From positions 4,030,001 through 4,094,000 of the forward strand of contig JABYQQ010000001.1 in the NCBI GenBank assembly GCA_022605405.1: a stretch of 64,000 nt of DNA, read 5' to 3'. Below, in pieces: positions 11,505 through 23,396 of the stretch. The notes beneath the pieces were generated by a model, which searched no databases, had not been told where the DNA came from, and saw only the letters and a list, made by a program, of their open reading frames with translations. The position numbers were made by a program, and so were the translations under genes. Source of the stretch: Earliella scabrosa. Taxonomy: Eukaryota; Basidiomycota; Agaricomycetes; Polyporales; Polyporaceae. The stretch's first letter is position 1. Every line of letters begins with the position of its first letter.

Positions 11505-12350
11505 GAGATATTCGAGGTGCGTGAGTTATCTCACCGTGCGGGAGCACGGAGGGCGCCCAAATATTTGAAGGGCGCCCAGATGTTTCACCGGGTGATACTG
11601 GGAGCGCTTGGGGTGCCGGAGACGCGCATGTGGGCACCAGGGTAAAATATTGGAGGCAGAGGGCAAGATGGCGTGGTGCGCGACGCCCACCGCTATCAAG
11701 TATTTGAGGTGGGTTGAAATATTTGACTGTGGACGACGCGCACATAAACCCAGATGGATGGAATATCTGAGGCGCAGCGCTGCAGCGGTGAAATATTTGA
11801 GAGGGGATGAAATGGGGGACTGTGCATGACGCGCACAGGAGGGCAGATGGATGAAATATTTGAGAGGCAGTATGGGAAATGACGGCGCACAAGGAGGCGC
11901 GCAGGGAATGTGCAGTGGTGAAATATTTGAGGAGCGAGGAAATAGCTGACTGGGCATCAGACGCACATGGAGCCATGTCGATGGAATATTTGAGGGCCGG
12001 TGATGAAGACGAGCGGGGAGGAGGCGCGCACTGCCCGAGGAGTGCTTCAAGTATTTGAGGAGGGATGAAATATCTGACTGGGCGTGACGCGCACATAAAT
12101 GGACTGGGATGAATTATTTGAGGAGCAGTGAACAAGATTACAGCGCGCAGGAGGAGTGCATCAACAGGCAGTGGTGAAATATTTCAGAGTCCATGAAATA
12201 TCCCAGTGGGGGTGACGCGCACATGAATGCCGCAGGATGGCTGGTGAACGGGTGGGTGAAATATTTGAGGGGACTAGACGCTGTGTGGGCGGCGTGAGGT
12301 GAGACGGAGTGAGATATTTGATGAGGGCCGGAGAGCATTTGCTGGTGGGT
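11505..12350. repeat. Degenerate tandem array with AAATATTTGAGG core
   Basis: The palindromic octamer AAATATTT or a one-base variant, usually followed by GAGG, recurs more than a dozen times. A second landmark, GACGCGCAC, appears at 11735, 11828, 11960 (as GACGCAC), 12086 and 12214, giving spacings of 93, 132, 126 and 128 bp. Between the landmarks a GATGGATGGAATATTTGAG segment alternates with a GGAGGCGCGCA segment, so the higher-order unit is about 126-132 bp. The array lies directly left of the helicase/DUF6589 element. A 222-codon minus-strand open frame through it reflects spacing near multiples of three and is not taken as a gene. Confidence 0.8.
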
Positions 12351-12363
12351 CAAATAATTTGTA

Positions 12364-12376
12364 GTCTGCTTTCAAA
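12364..12376 (+). repeat. Left 13-bp terminal inverted repeat (candidate)
   Basis: GTCTGCTTTCAAA, 153 bp before the helicase ATG. It is a perfect inverted match to 18801-18813; GTCTGC faces outward at both ends. Confidence 0.45.
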
Positions 12377-12461
12377 TCCGGGCTTGAAGCGTGAGGCCCG
12401 AAATCTGAGTTTGTCAGCAGCCATTTGATCTCCGACAACGCGTCCGGATCTATACACGCCC

Positions 12462-12478
12462 GACGCGTCGACGCGTCG
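12462..12478. promoter_or_regulatory. Double ACGCGT palindrome upstream of helicase
   Basis: GACGCGTCGACGCGTCG contains two ACGCGT hexamers, about 50-65 bp before the helicase start codon. ACGCGT is the MluI cell-cycle box bound by MBF-type factors in fungi and is usual at DNA-replication genes. That it works as such here is inferred from motif and position only. Confidence 0.4.
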
Positions 12479-12528
12479 AGGCGCTTGTTGCCCTCGTCTG
12501 TCATCTCCACGTACAATATGCGTGCATA

Positions 12529-14716
12529 ATGCATCCTATAGCTTCTAATCCTCCTGCGAAACCCTCTACTTATGTATTCTCGTGCCCTGAGGGTCGTTCA
12601 CTCTGCCGACGCCTCATTTCCGCCAAGCTCAAGTTCGATCCTCATGACTATCAGCTCGACGGAGTTTGCAAAGCTCTCGATGGAAGTGATTTACTCGCGG
12701 TCACTCCAACCGGGTCTGGCAAGACTGGCTTCCTTGTCATGTACCTTTTGGTCATGCATGAGATCATGCGGAACCCTTCCCTGTGTCCGAGCGGGACCAT
12801 TCCGCCAAAGCACTTCCGTCGTGATGGTGCAATGGTGGTCGTATGTCCTACCAAGTCACTTGAAGTGGATATGGTGAGTTCTCGTTGAGGGTGATAAGAT
12901 AATCTGCTCAAGATGCAATTAGGCTCCTAAATTTCAGTCAGCTGGACTGTCACCACTGGTAATCAACAAGGACACGACAGACAAAGCCCGGACCGACCGC
13001 GATACCGACATCTGGGAGGATGTGGTCAACGCCCATGTCATCCTCCTCTCCCCCGAGCAACTCACAACCAGTGGCTTTAATAAGCTCATGGACGACCCGA
13101 CCTTTCAGAACCGTGTGGTCGCTTTCGGAGTCGATGAAGTACACTTGCTCAACAGCTGGGGTCAGACGTTCCGGGACGCCTTCAAACAGATTGGCATCAC
13201 TCGTGCTCGCTTCGAATCGTCCCCGGTTCTCATAGCTCTCACCGCAACTCTCCGTTCCGGCATCCCTCTTCACGCTGTCTGCACCCTCCTCGGATTACAC
13301 CCCGGTCAATACCACTTCATTCGACGATCTAACATGCGCTACGACATCCGCTTCGTGTTCCGAACCATCCGATCCTCAGCAAGGGCCATGGTGTTTCCGG
13401 AATTGGACTGGGTTTTGGAGGAGCCGCGCCGCGTCATCGTCTTCTGTCGCACGATAGCTATAAGTTTTCGTGTGGCTGTGTACCTGCGTGCGCGATGGGA
13501 AGTCCTACGTAAGAATGACTTGGGAGGACTGAACGACCGGGTCCGAATGTACAATGCACTCAATTGGGAGTGCTACAACACCTACACCCTCTCCCTACTC
13601 CATTCCGACTCCCGCTCACGGATCACCATCGCTACCGATGCACTGTCGGTTGGAATTGATGTGGCGAATACAGACGACGTTGTGCTCTACGACTTCCATC
13701 TACCAAATGACACCGACTCCGTTCTGCAGAAGGCCGGTCGTATTCGCGATGGACGGGAGAAGAACTCACGAGTCTTGGTATACCTGCCGCGCAATGCCCT
13801 CAAAGTGTCGCAGGACGCTCTGGATCACGCACTAGACAGCACGCAACCAGCGACTGGCGCAGGCCCACAGACGAAGAAGGGTGGCAAAGGGAAGGGTGGC
13901 GCTGGAGGGGTTGATCTCGCGGTGGCCCGACTTGTTGTGGCTGCATGCAAAGTCGAGATCATCAACACGCTATACAACAATCCCGTCGTCGACGAGCCAT
14001 GCAGGTGTCAGACCTGTACAAACAAACCTACCGTCACTCGGCCTGCACAGTGCAATTGTAGCGGCTGTGAACCAGAGACTCAGGGCGCAGCAATCACTTC
14101 GGAGCTAGACATGGATGAAGACGAACAGACACCATCGGAGTCTGGAGATAGCTCCGCCGGATCGTCCCGCTCTCTATCTCCGGGGCCGTCTCAGAAGAAG
14201 CGGGTTCCGGCAGCACAGAAAATCACTAGAAAGATGCGTCACCATGCTGAGAAGCGCCTGCAGAAGTTCCGCAAGTGGGTATGGGAAGACATGGATCCAG
14301 CGCTGCACGATCTCCATCCCCCTGAGGAACTCCTTCCGGATAAGATGATCAAGACTCTGTTGGACAACATCTGGATGGTGGTTGACCTGACGTCACTCGC
14401 TGAGGCCACAGGAAGCCACCCCCACCTCAAGAACCACTCCGGACCTCTATTGCATGTGCTCAAGTCGTTACGAGAAGAATTTGGGAAGATGCGTGCCGAG
14501 GCCAATGCGGCATCTGCTGCGAAACGACGAGAGACGAATGCTCGCAAGAAACTTGAAGCAGCTGCCCTGGCTGCTGCTACCACATTGTCAGAAGGGGAGG
14601 ACCTAGACGGATTGGAAAGTACTATGGATGTAGACCCGGCGTCAACTAGTACTGTCACCCGTCCTCATCCGAAGCTCACGATCAAGATTCCTGGTGGCCG
14701 CTTCATAGTGTCGTGA
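12529..14716 (+). CDS. RecQ-like superfamily 2 DNA helicase
   Basis: Two exons, 12529-12873 and 12923-14716, separated by a 49-nt intron; 712 residues. Helicase motifs appear in order: Walker A TPTGSGKT (residues 59-66), motif Ia region VVVCPTKSLEVDM, Walker B DEVH (186-189) followed by LNSWGQTFRDAF, motif III ALTATL, motif V ATDALSVGIDVANTDDVVLYD and motif VI QKAGRIRDG (near 384). DEVH plus the aromatic loop after it is typical of RecQ-like enzymes, which unwind DNA 3' to 5' using ATP. After the helicase core there is a Cys cluster (CRCQTC...CNCSGC, about 475-497), possibly zinc-binding, and an acidic/Ser-rich linker and basic coiled C-terminus; I see no clear HRDC domain. It converges on the DUF6589 gene and probably serves the same mobile element rather than general repair. 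Confidence 0.85.
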
Positions 14717-14722
14717 ACAGTC

Positions 14723-17700
14723 CTATTCGTCTGTGTCGTAGTATGTGAGCTCCAACTACAGACACAAGGTAGACAACTACTCACCGTCTGAAACATCATC
14801 CCACAGCCGCGGCGGGGCCATCTCGTGTGGGGCCTCGTCTTCATCGTCATCTTCAACCAGTACATCAAACACTCGCTCCACATCTGCCGCAATGTCGATT
14901 GACTCGACGACAAGATCACCGTTGACAACACGCATCGAGGGAAGGGTGGTCGGGGAAGTGTTGTTGGAGGTGTCATGATTGGAAGAGTGTGTCAGTATGT
15001 CTTCGAGTTCACTTGGGCTGTGGGCACTGTCGGATCCGGACGGTGCATAACTGGATCCACGCATGAACATTGACTCCCGGATCCATGTTTGAAGTTTGCC
15101 TCCTCGGAGGTTAACGACGCCCTGGCGGAAGTCACTGAGCTTGCGGTTCTCCTCGCCAGACACGAATGTTCGCCCAGGGCAACGGCAGTGGAGCTCGCAG
15201 CGCTTGTACTCATTGAGCAGAATGCGGAGCTCTGCACGTCGGCGCGGTTCGGTGTGATGTCCTGAACGATGAGCAAGCCCAACACCCTCCTGCAAATCGT
15301 CACGAAGGCGTGCAAGATGCGCGAGGTTTCGTGATAGCACCTCACGGATGAAGTGACTATTGTACTCCACCCCCTTTCGCTCGGCAATCGCCTGAAGTAG
15401 TCGATTTAGATACTCCTGGATGAGATCAGCAGGGGCGAAGCGACCAGGTTGCCCGGTGAGATTGACAAGTGTACTCTTGAGGACTGTCTCGCGTAGCTCC
15501 GGACTCGACTCTAGCTCAAGGGCGCAAATGAATTCGAGGAGGTACCCTGTGTACTTGGAGTGGGATGTCCCTGCGAATACGAACAGCATAATCTGGCAAA
15601 CAATCAGCATGCGAGGTGGCCGTCATAGAGAATGCCAAGCATGGACTCGGACTCTGATACATACCTTCATGGCCTCATACACTCGCCCAGCATCGCCCTC
15701 AGCAACCGCATACAGAAACTCGCGGACCACAAACACATCGTGCATGAAGTTGATCGCGTTTGCCAGCACACGGTCGCCGAGAAACGGTTCTTCCGGCTCC
15801 TTCTTTTTCTTGCTACGCTTCGTCTTGGTACAAGGGTCCTGAGGAAGAGCATGCGCGGCGGAAGCGGTTGGAGGTGTCTGTGTAGAGTCTGGCCCCTCCT
15901 TTCGAGTCGACACACCGACAGCACCGTCATTGGAAGACGACGGCTGAGGCCAGCTGCATGTCCCCAGGGGAACAGCCTTCTTCCATTCCACCACATTCGG
16001 ATGTTCTTCTTCGTCTGGACGGTCCCCCACGGGATCGAGAGCTCGCTCCGCCGCACGATGTGTGCAGAACGTCCGCCAGACTTGCTTCGCATGCTCTTCG
16101 AGCTCCTCGAACGATGGCAGCTTCCCTTCAGCGTGACATTGTGTGAAGTGTTGTAGAATGTCGTCTACACCAAAGTGGATACTGAGAGAGTCGAATTAGT
16201 AGGCGTGGGTGAGCATTGTAGTCAGCACTCGCCGCGCGCACATACCGGAAGCAGTCCAGAGTACGTGCATCATGTACTGTGCTCAAGAGCTCCATTGCCT
16301 TCTCAAAGTCGGGCTTGCTGAGATTGGATGGGGCGTGCCGGTGAATCTTCGCAGCGCTGTACGCAAGCGTCGAAGGGTCGTTCGAGAGGAAGGACCCCCA
16401 ATACGTCTCAAAGATACGACCAATGTCTGTCCACACTGTGTGCCACGGTGCGAGGATCGGTTCGATGATCGCAAAGCTCTTGAACGGATCGTCGTGGAAG
16501 CGGAGGTAGTGCTTGAGAAGAACGATCTTCTCGAACGTCAAGCCGTCCCCACAGAACAGCACCAGTTGACGGTTGTACCGTTCAGGCTCCTGACCGCCTT
16601 GCTGCAGGAAATCGACCAACGCGTCCTTGAGTTCCGTTGTTACGGTCTCATTCTTACCACTCGTCGCTAGTGGGTGAACCTTCGAACACTCCTCTTTGAG
16701 CGGCAGCTTCTTCCCACGAGTTCTGTAACGCAGAGACACCTCGGACTGGTAGATGGCCAGCTCCGGGATCGTGTTCACTAGGATCCGCAGTAGTAGGAGA
16801 ATGCCCACGGTCTCGACGTGACGCTGATCGATGAAACCGAGGAGCTGGGTGACCGTGAGGGAGCTGCGCGCATTTTCAGCCAAACGCCGCTGCTTGTCAT
16901 CGAAGTCGAGTGCCTTGGCAGGACAATCGGGGGCTTCGATGTATGTCGCGGCAATGCCAATGTTCATCGCGTTCACCCGCCCAAGCGCGGGATCGCGCTG
17001 AAGGAGGAAGTTCTGGACATTATCGCCAAGATAGAACCGCACGAGGCTGGGATCCATGCCATGTGCGCGCACAACCTCTGCTTCTTGTTTGGCCAACCCC
17101 TCCAGAGTGCGGTAGACTGTCGTATACGCGGGCATGGTTCCGATGCGAGAGTGATAGGAATAGAGGTCGTAGGGAGCTGAGAGTGCGAAATGAAGAAGGC
17201 CCCGCGCGATCGGCAAGAGATTGGCTCGGTTCGACCGCGAGAAGTTGAGGTTGCTGATTGCATTGTACACCACCTGGATAGCGCATGGCAGTGAGAACGC
17301 CGATGCCACGCTGCTAAGAAGCATGGGAATGCCATACCATGTCAGCAGGTCGGTGACGCCGCATCGCTGCGCCCTCCTTAACACGACCATCCTTCGAGAT
17401 GGACCGATCAGCAACCGCCAGTAGAAGACGGCAGAGGAGAGGCTGCCACCGCTGTATGATGTTGCCCGCCCGAAGCACGGTCGCCGCGCCGATATCCTCC
17501 CAATGCAAGACGGTGGGTTCGTCAGGAAGGTCGCTCTTGCGCCGCTTGCGAGAAGCATGCAGACCGTTCTTTGGATCGATCGCATGTTCGGCCTCTTGGA
17601 CAAGTCGTGTCGCAACCGTCTGAGCAGCAAAACATGTGAGGGCCACACGAACGGACTGCGACTGCTCAAAATCCTCCGGACACGAAGAGAACAACTTCGA

Positions 17701-18594
17701 GTCCTCAGAACCTTGTCTCCCCGCAGGGTGATGCATCCAAGACTTCAGAATTTCCGCCGGCTTGCAGGTCATCCCCCCTCGCAAGAAAGCAGACACACGT
17801 CGCCATTGAGTCTCGTTACGGCGTACAGGATCACATTTACCGTATTGAAACATCGCATGTAATAAATCACCGACGGTCCAACCCATTTCATCATAAACGA
17901 AGTCAAGGATGATACTTAGCTTATCTTCTTCGCGGTAATACCGTCGTTTTCCGGTTGGCGTGGAGGGAGGAGGATCTGGGACGGCCATAGGACTGGGTGA
18001 AGCAGGTGTTGAGACGATAGGCGTGAATGGTGTGGACGCAATGAACGGCCGGATAGATGAGATGGGTCCAGATGAGGGAGTAGGGAAGTGGCCAGGCGGG
18101 TATACATACAACGGAGTATGTGGGAGGATAGACGGCGTAAGTTGTCGGAACGCGGGAGGCGTATGTAGCTGGCATGGGGGCTCGTTCTCTTGGTTCTCTC
18201 GCTTACGTTTCCGAAATAGCTTGAGAGGCGTCGTGGTGCTAGACTTGGTGCGATGGGAGGACGGACGTGGGTTCGCATGGCCGATGCCACTGGAGGGGAG
18301 TAGTCTGGTGTGGGTGGGGCCTTCGTCTCCAGTGCCGCGAGTCTCGGTTGAGACGCCGTCAACGTAATGGGTGCTCCATTTTGCGGTAGAGAACGACGCA
18401 TTTGCGTCAACCGTAGTGAGGTTTCCAGCTGGGGACCACTGCAGCACGGATTCGCTAGTCAAGGGCGTAGTGGGTGCAGTCGGAGTCGAGCTTGAATGTG
18501 ATGACCGGTCAGCCAGAGAGAAGCGCGAGTAAGAGTTCACCGTCTCAGGACAGCTATTGCGCCACCGCAGAGACGACGTTGACTGAGAAGACAT
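14723..18594 (-). CDS. DUF6589-type protein, putative element-encoded protein
   Basis: Five-exon model on the minus strand: 17416-18594, 16246-17366, 15665-16180, about 14781-15592, and a tiny last exon ending at 14723; introns are 49, 65, 72 and about 50 nt. If the last donor (GGTGAGTAG) is not used, the stop is at 14777. The product is about 940 residues. The N-terminal 200 residues are Ser/Pro-rich with a basic FRKRKRENQENE signal. The conserved core has GDNVQNF (about 507), a CGDGLTFEK segment (about 665), PWHTVWTDIGRIFETYWG (about 705), PSTLAYSAAKI and ARTLDCFR, which I recognise as DUF6589 features. The spaced Asp, Asp and Glu recall an RNase-H-fold transposase triad, but that is inference. 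The start at 18594 was chosen as the first Met giving a typical Ser-rich leader; 18711 is an in-frame alternative. Confidence 0.75.
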
Positions 18595-18800
18595 AGTATC
18601 GGGGGCAGAGGAGCAGTGGTAAGGACGGGATAGTGCGGCTACTCGGACGGCATATACATGGGCGCCTCGTGTTCTAAATACGGGAATTTCGCCCTTTCCA
18701 TCATTCCTCACCGAATAAGGAGAATCGCCTTATATGGGTGCCGGATCATTCGGCCATTCTGAACTCAGCTGATATGGGGGCACACGCCAAAGGGGTCGCG

Positions 18801-18813
18801 TTTGAAAGCAGAC
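18801..18813 (-). repeat. Right 13-bp terminal inverted repeat (candidate)
   Basis: TTTGAAAGCAGAC, the reverse complement of 12364-12376, lies about 207 bp upstream of the DUF6589 start codon. No clear target-site duplication flanks it. Confidence 0.45.
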
Positions 18814-20395
18814 GTTGAAGGACCGTCTATCCCCCCCTCAGTAGGTCCCATCGTCTGCCTAGGGGAGACAAAATAATTTGGGGAGGAATGCAGTGGGGGA
18901 GAAGGCGGGGCAGACGCTCGTTGCGGAGGCGCGCAGTGAAATAGTTGACGCTTAAGGCAGATAAATAGTTGTCTTTTACCGTAACTAAGCGGCTCAGATG
19001 ATCTGCGTAAACTGAATTCACTGCCGTCTCGCCTTCGTTTACGCTCCTCACACCCATAAACACCTCGGCTGATGCAAGGAGTACGTCTATCGCTACATAA
19101 GACTATATGTGATCTCTTCTGAGCTTACAGCCATTGCGTTGACCAGACGACGATTCAATGGCAGCATCAGTGCGGAGTGGCAGAATCAGTCCTGTTGCAT
19201 TGGTTAATGGTGAAATTCAACTCTTTGCGATGCATACGATGCCATATGACGATTTATTGGATCTAGACGGTCGCAGGTGCCTATGGCACGGCATACGCCC
19301 CCCATGACTGCCACGTCGTTGTACACGCACGTAGCCGGAACCCGTAAGTCGTCGCAACGGTGCAATGTGGCAACGATACGTGTGCTTATGCTCCAACAGA
19401 GACCGCAGGTTGGATATGCAAATCCCAGCACGCAGCATCTGTCAAGGATGCGCATCAAACTGGCAGCAGTGCCCACAGCCAATGGATAGGCTGGGTGGCA
19501 GTCCTTCCCCCGCGTTAATCGGCACCCGCCAGCTCGTACACCACTCAATCAAGGACTGTACGCGGTAGACATCTTCAATGGCAGCGAGTGAGAACATCAG
19601 CGCAGTCTACTGTCCCGGCCAGTGGTAACTGGGCATGCCCGCGAATCGTCGACGATGGGTACTTCACGAGAGGACCTCAGGTATGTTCGTATTACTGATG
19701 CTTCCCAGCAGCTTTCCCAGTCCCTGGATGTATACAGACAGCACGAGGAGTCAGGGAGCTCTGATACTACATCAGCTTCAGCACCTTGAAGTTGGCCAAC
19801 TTGCAAGGCCATACTGATGATAGACGCCCATTTTGATGGACCGATCTGGACAGTGACCGCAGCATACATCTAAGCAGAATCGCAATTGCTTCCTCTGGAC
19901 TACAGAATTATGCAAAGCGCTGTAATGTACCGTGCCGCTGTCTCAATGGCAGGTCCACCTGCATACGTCTAGCAATTCCCGGGACATCGGAGATTCATTT
20001 CAACAGTCTAGTTCGGCTAATAGTTCACGCGATGCAAGGAATACCGAGAGGAGCGCGTCCCGGTCATGATCCTTCAAGGTCAACTCATTCCAAGGTGAAC
20101 GCGTCAATAGAAGTACTCTTGTTTTGGCTACGAGATGATACGAGTCGCTCCCACCAGTGGCAGGAACCAGACAGCAATTGCCTAGTACTGTACCCCACGA
20201 TGGTAACACTGATTGTGGGATCTGATCCACGACAGATTGACAAGACGCAGCCCCAGATTGCGGATAACTGATCTAGTGGCTCTTTGTTTCTCTTCTAGGC
20301 TCCCGGCAGTTCTAGGATCACTGTCGCCAGGAAGCGATTCTCAGCTGCCGTACGAACACGTATACCACGCCATCCGACGGAATGGGTCCGCTCGC
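18814..20395. other. Intergenic, no gene seen
   Basis: About 1.6 kb between the putative element and the first glycosyltransferase. The left part holds AT-rich CAAAATAATTTG and two AAATAGTTG motifs (18900-18975). I found no splice-consistent coding frame, tRNA or terminal repeat in the rest. Confidence 0.5.
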
Positions 20396-20398
20396 ATG

Positions 20399-20405
20399 GT
20401 ATAAA
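20399..20405 (+). promoter_or_regulatory. TATA box of glycosyltransferase 1
   Basis: GGTATAAAGCC about 66 bp before the ATG at 20466. The same element and spacing recur upstream of the four other copies. Confidence 0.6.
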
Positions 20406-20465
20406 GCCAACCCGTTATCAAAGATCCCGCACAGTCATCGCCCTATTCACAACTAGCTAGGAAGA

Positions 20466-22559
20466 ATGACGGCACAACCTACGAAGCACATAGTTGTGTT
20501 ACCCGGCCACATGTGGGGTAGGTCTGACGATATAGGTGCCTCTGTTCTCGCTCACAATAATTGCAGGGCATTGTCGCACAATGTGCACATTGACCGCGCG
20601 CATGGTCAAGCTGCGGCCAGTCGTCGTCACGTTCTTCGTAGTTCCCTCTATCCATGACCGCGTCAGGGCCGAGATTTCTCGCGACTTCCTCCTCGGAGAG
20701 GACAGTGCTGCATTGCGCATAAGGCAGGCGGAGTCCTCTCTGGCGGCCCCCAACTATCATTGACTTGTTAGCTCTCCTTACTTCAGGGTAATATCTTTGG
20801 AGCAGGGCAAGTCGGTTCACGACTCGACTGTTACGGATGCGGCTTTTGCGGACGCATGGGTGAAGCTCAACAACAACGAGCCTCTTGTGTGTGTCAAGAC
20901 TGGGACGATATATGAGGCCCCTCCAGTGCCGCCGACCGCCGTCGTGATTGACGTTAGTGTCGTCTACCGAAACCAAATTCGTGCTTGATACTCACTGGGC
21001 GTATCCGTTCTGCAGATGTTCCACATCCAGTCTCATGAAGCCGTGCATAGACTGGGTCCGGACGCTGTCAAGGTATACACCTGGCTACCCACCTCAACTC
21101 TTGCGGTCGTTCGCATGTTTCGCAAAGACCTACAGCCCCTCATTCGCGCAGAGGCAGAGCGCCGGGGCCTGCCATTCGATATCGTCGCCCATGAGGTATG
21201 CTTTGTCGAAGTTTTTGATTGCCCATGTGTCGCTTAGCGATCCTTTCGGCAGATGTTCTCGAAAACCACAGGCAGGCTCGTGGAAGACCAAGTCAATCCG
21301 CCCATGTACGACTACGAGAGTCAGCCGCAGGAGGTAGGTGTACGACCATATTGTGTCCCGGGCGCCGCTCATTGAAACACTTTTCTAGCGTCCCATGCCT
21401 CCCGGGTTTGTTGGTCAGGTGCTCATCAAAGTGCCTGGGTATGTGTTACCTTCACTGTCGTAGGCACCGCCGCAGTCATTCAGAGATTACTTGCAGGGTT
21501 CTGCAGAGGTCGCACGGAATCATCACTTTTGACGCTGCGGATTATGCTCCGAAGGCCGTCAAGGTTGTCCGCGAGTTTTTCGGGCAGAATGGCCGCAAAG
21601 CATACTATGCGGGGCCATTGATACCGCTCAACGAAGAAGATACCTCAACTGACCCTCGATCGAAGGATATCCAGAAATTCCTGGATGAGAAACTGGAATC
21701 TCATGGGGAGCGGTCGGTGGTCTACGTGAGAGCATCGCATGTATCACACATCCACTCGCTTACCGCCCCCGGCCTGGCTCATTCACACAGATATCCTTTG
21801 GGTCGCTTTTCTGGCCGTCCGACAACGCGAAGCTCTGGGCGGTGCTTGACGTGCTGATGGAGAAGAACATCCCCTTCGTGAGTCTCTCGACCGGATCGCT
21901 CTCTCCACTCCTTTGACTGAAATTGAGCGTACAGGTGATGAGCTGCGCAGCAGTCTTCTCGACCAAGCCGCCTGCCGAGATGCAAGAAAAGATGGCTCAG
22001 TACGGGCACGCTATCATGACAGACTGGGTTCCTCAACAAGCGCTTCTGGAACACCCCGTACGTCTATTGATGAGCTCGCCATGCCGACCCTATGGCACTC
22101 ACTACCTTCTACCAGGCCACGGGGTGGTACATCTCACATGGCGGCCACAACAGTACCTTAGAGACAATCATGGCAGGAATTCCCATGTGTGTTTCCCCCC
22201 ATGACTGTGACCCCCATGCTGTAACTCTCACCGTTCTCACTCTTAGGATCCTTTGGCCCATCTCTGCGGATCAGCCGGTGAACACCATCCACCTCACCGA
22301 TACCCTCAACGTAGCGTACGAGCTCATCGAGGTGAGGCACGGATCGGGACTCGGCAAGATCTACCGAAATGGTCGGACGCCCATCGGGACCATCGATGCG
22401 GTCAAGGCGGAAGTGCGAGATGTGCTCGACCGCGCGTTCGGGGAGGATGGCGCGAAGAAGCGTGAGAACCTGTTGGAACTTCGCAAGACGTTGCAGGCTG
22501 CTTGGACTGAGGAAGGAGTCGCTCGGCGCGAGATTGAGGCGTTCTTGGATGATATATGA
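20466..22559 (+). CDS. UDP-glycosyltransferase 1 (GT1 family)
   Basis: Eleven exons: 20466-20517, 20567-20723, 20787-20952, 21016-21195, 21253-21333, 21389-21438, 21497-21725, 21791-21877, 21935-22057, 22116-22186, 22247-22559; 502 residues. The N-terminal acceptor half starts MTAQPTKHIVVLPGHMWG and then GHCRTMC, with the His near residue 19 in the place of the GT1 catalytic base. The C-terminal half holds the sugar-nucleotide site: WVPQQALLEHP, then SHGGHNSTLE (from about residue 382) and WPISADQPVN. The family moves sugar from a UDP-sugar to small lipophilic acceptors; substrate here is unknown. There is no signal peptide, so it is probably cytosolic. Intron 2 appears to start with GC (GCAGGC), though a weak GT donor 14 nt on (GTCCTC) also keeps frame. 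It shares all exon boundaries with the other four copies. Confidence 0.9.
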
Positions 22560-23390
22560 TCAGGTGAGTGCGCGTGCGCTCACTTCTCCCAGTAGTTGCT
22601 AGCGCTGACCATACGCAGAGTTCAGCCGTAGTAATCACAGTGAAACCTACTTATTAGAGCCATGAGGCCAGCGCATACACCTAGAGGACAGCGTAATATG
22701 CCGATACATCCAGCTTTCACGTCATATCAACTTCCCCTTGAGGTGCGTACTCTGAGCGCCCCCAAGGTACCGCCAGCGTTCCCTGCACCAGGACTATCAC
22801 CATCGTGACCCACCCCCTGAGACTCGAAACATCAAGGTTCGCCCGTCGCCATCCCTGTACCGAACGTATCTGGCGCTGTTGAACACGTTGACTTGTGCAG
22901 GATGGTACGCCGGCGGTGCCCCTACTAGCATCAGCGCGCACAGAGAAGCATCCCTGTGTCGGAGTACTGTGCAACGGCCGCCAGACGCACAAGATATATG
23001 GGCGAGTCGAAGTCGCCGAATTACGGTGGGTGCATGAGAACGGCTCTCGCTTGTGCGGCCAACGCCTGATATAGCCCTGCCGCCATGGTCAATTGGGCCA
23101 TCGCGATGCGCTCAGGTGCTTCTGACCGCATTCATAGCGTCTACATTCGACATGCAGGAGCATAGGGACGGAAGATGCGCAGATTGGACAGGCTTGGAGG
23201 AGCTTGCGCTCGACTACGTCGTGGATCCGGAGCGGCGCGCTGGCAAGCGCAGGATCAGTCCCTACGAGTCCTGACCACGGTACTACCCTGATATGTCGTG
23301 CACGAGCTGCGACACAAGGAGGGTTGTAAAACTCCCCACCCGCAACATCACGTACTTCTAGGTCGTTCATGGGTGACCCGAACGGTCCGC
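22560..23390. other. Intergenic spacer between glycosyltransferases 1 and 2
   Basis: No coding frame supported by splicing. A GTGAGT donor follows the stop codon within 6 nt (AGGTGAGTGCG), suggesting a 3'-untranslated intron ending near 22617; glycosyltransferase 2 has the same arrangement. Confidence 0.45.
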
Positions 23391-23396
23391 TTGCCC

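Larger units (their letters stand above)
12364..18813. mobile_element. Candidate DNA element: RecQ-like helicase plus DUF6589-type gene between 13-bp inverted repeats
   Basis: GTCTGCTTTCAAA occurs at 12364-12376 and its exact reverse complement at 18801-18813. These two sites enclose both genes of the pair and nothing else, about 6.45 kb in all. The genes converge, with stops a few bases apart. No target-site duplication is evident (flanks GTA and GTT), so the ends are provisional. Just outside lie similar AT-rich motifs, CAAATAATTTG at 12351 and CAAAATAATTTG at 18870. Known family context: DUF6589 proteins are multicopy in basidiomycetes. That the pair forms one transposable unit is inference. 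Confidence 0.45.

Noticed and set aside
11467..12135. 222-codon minus-strand open frame with repeated LKYF/QIFHPS motifs
   Set aside because: It follows the tandem array exactly; repeat spacing near multiples of three keeps the frame open, and no start context or splicing supports a gene.
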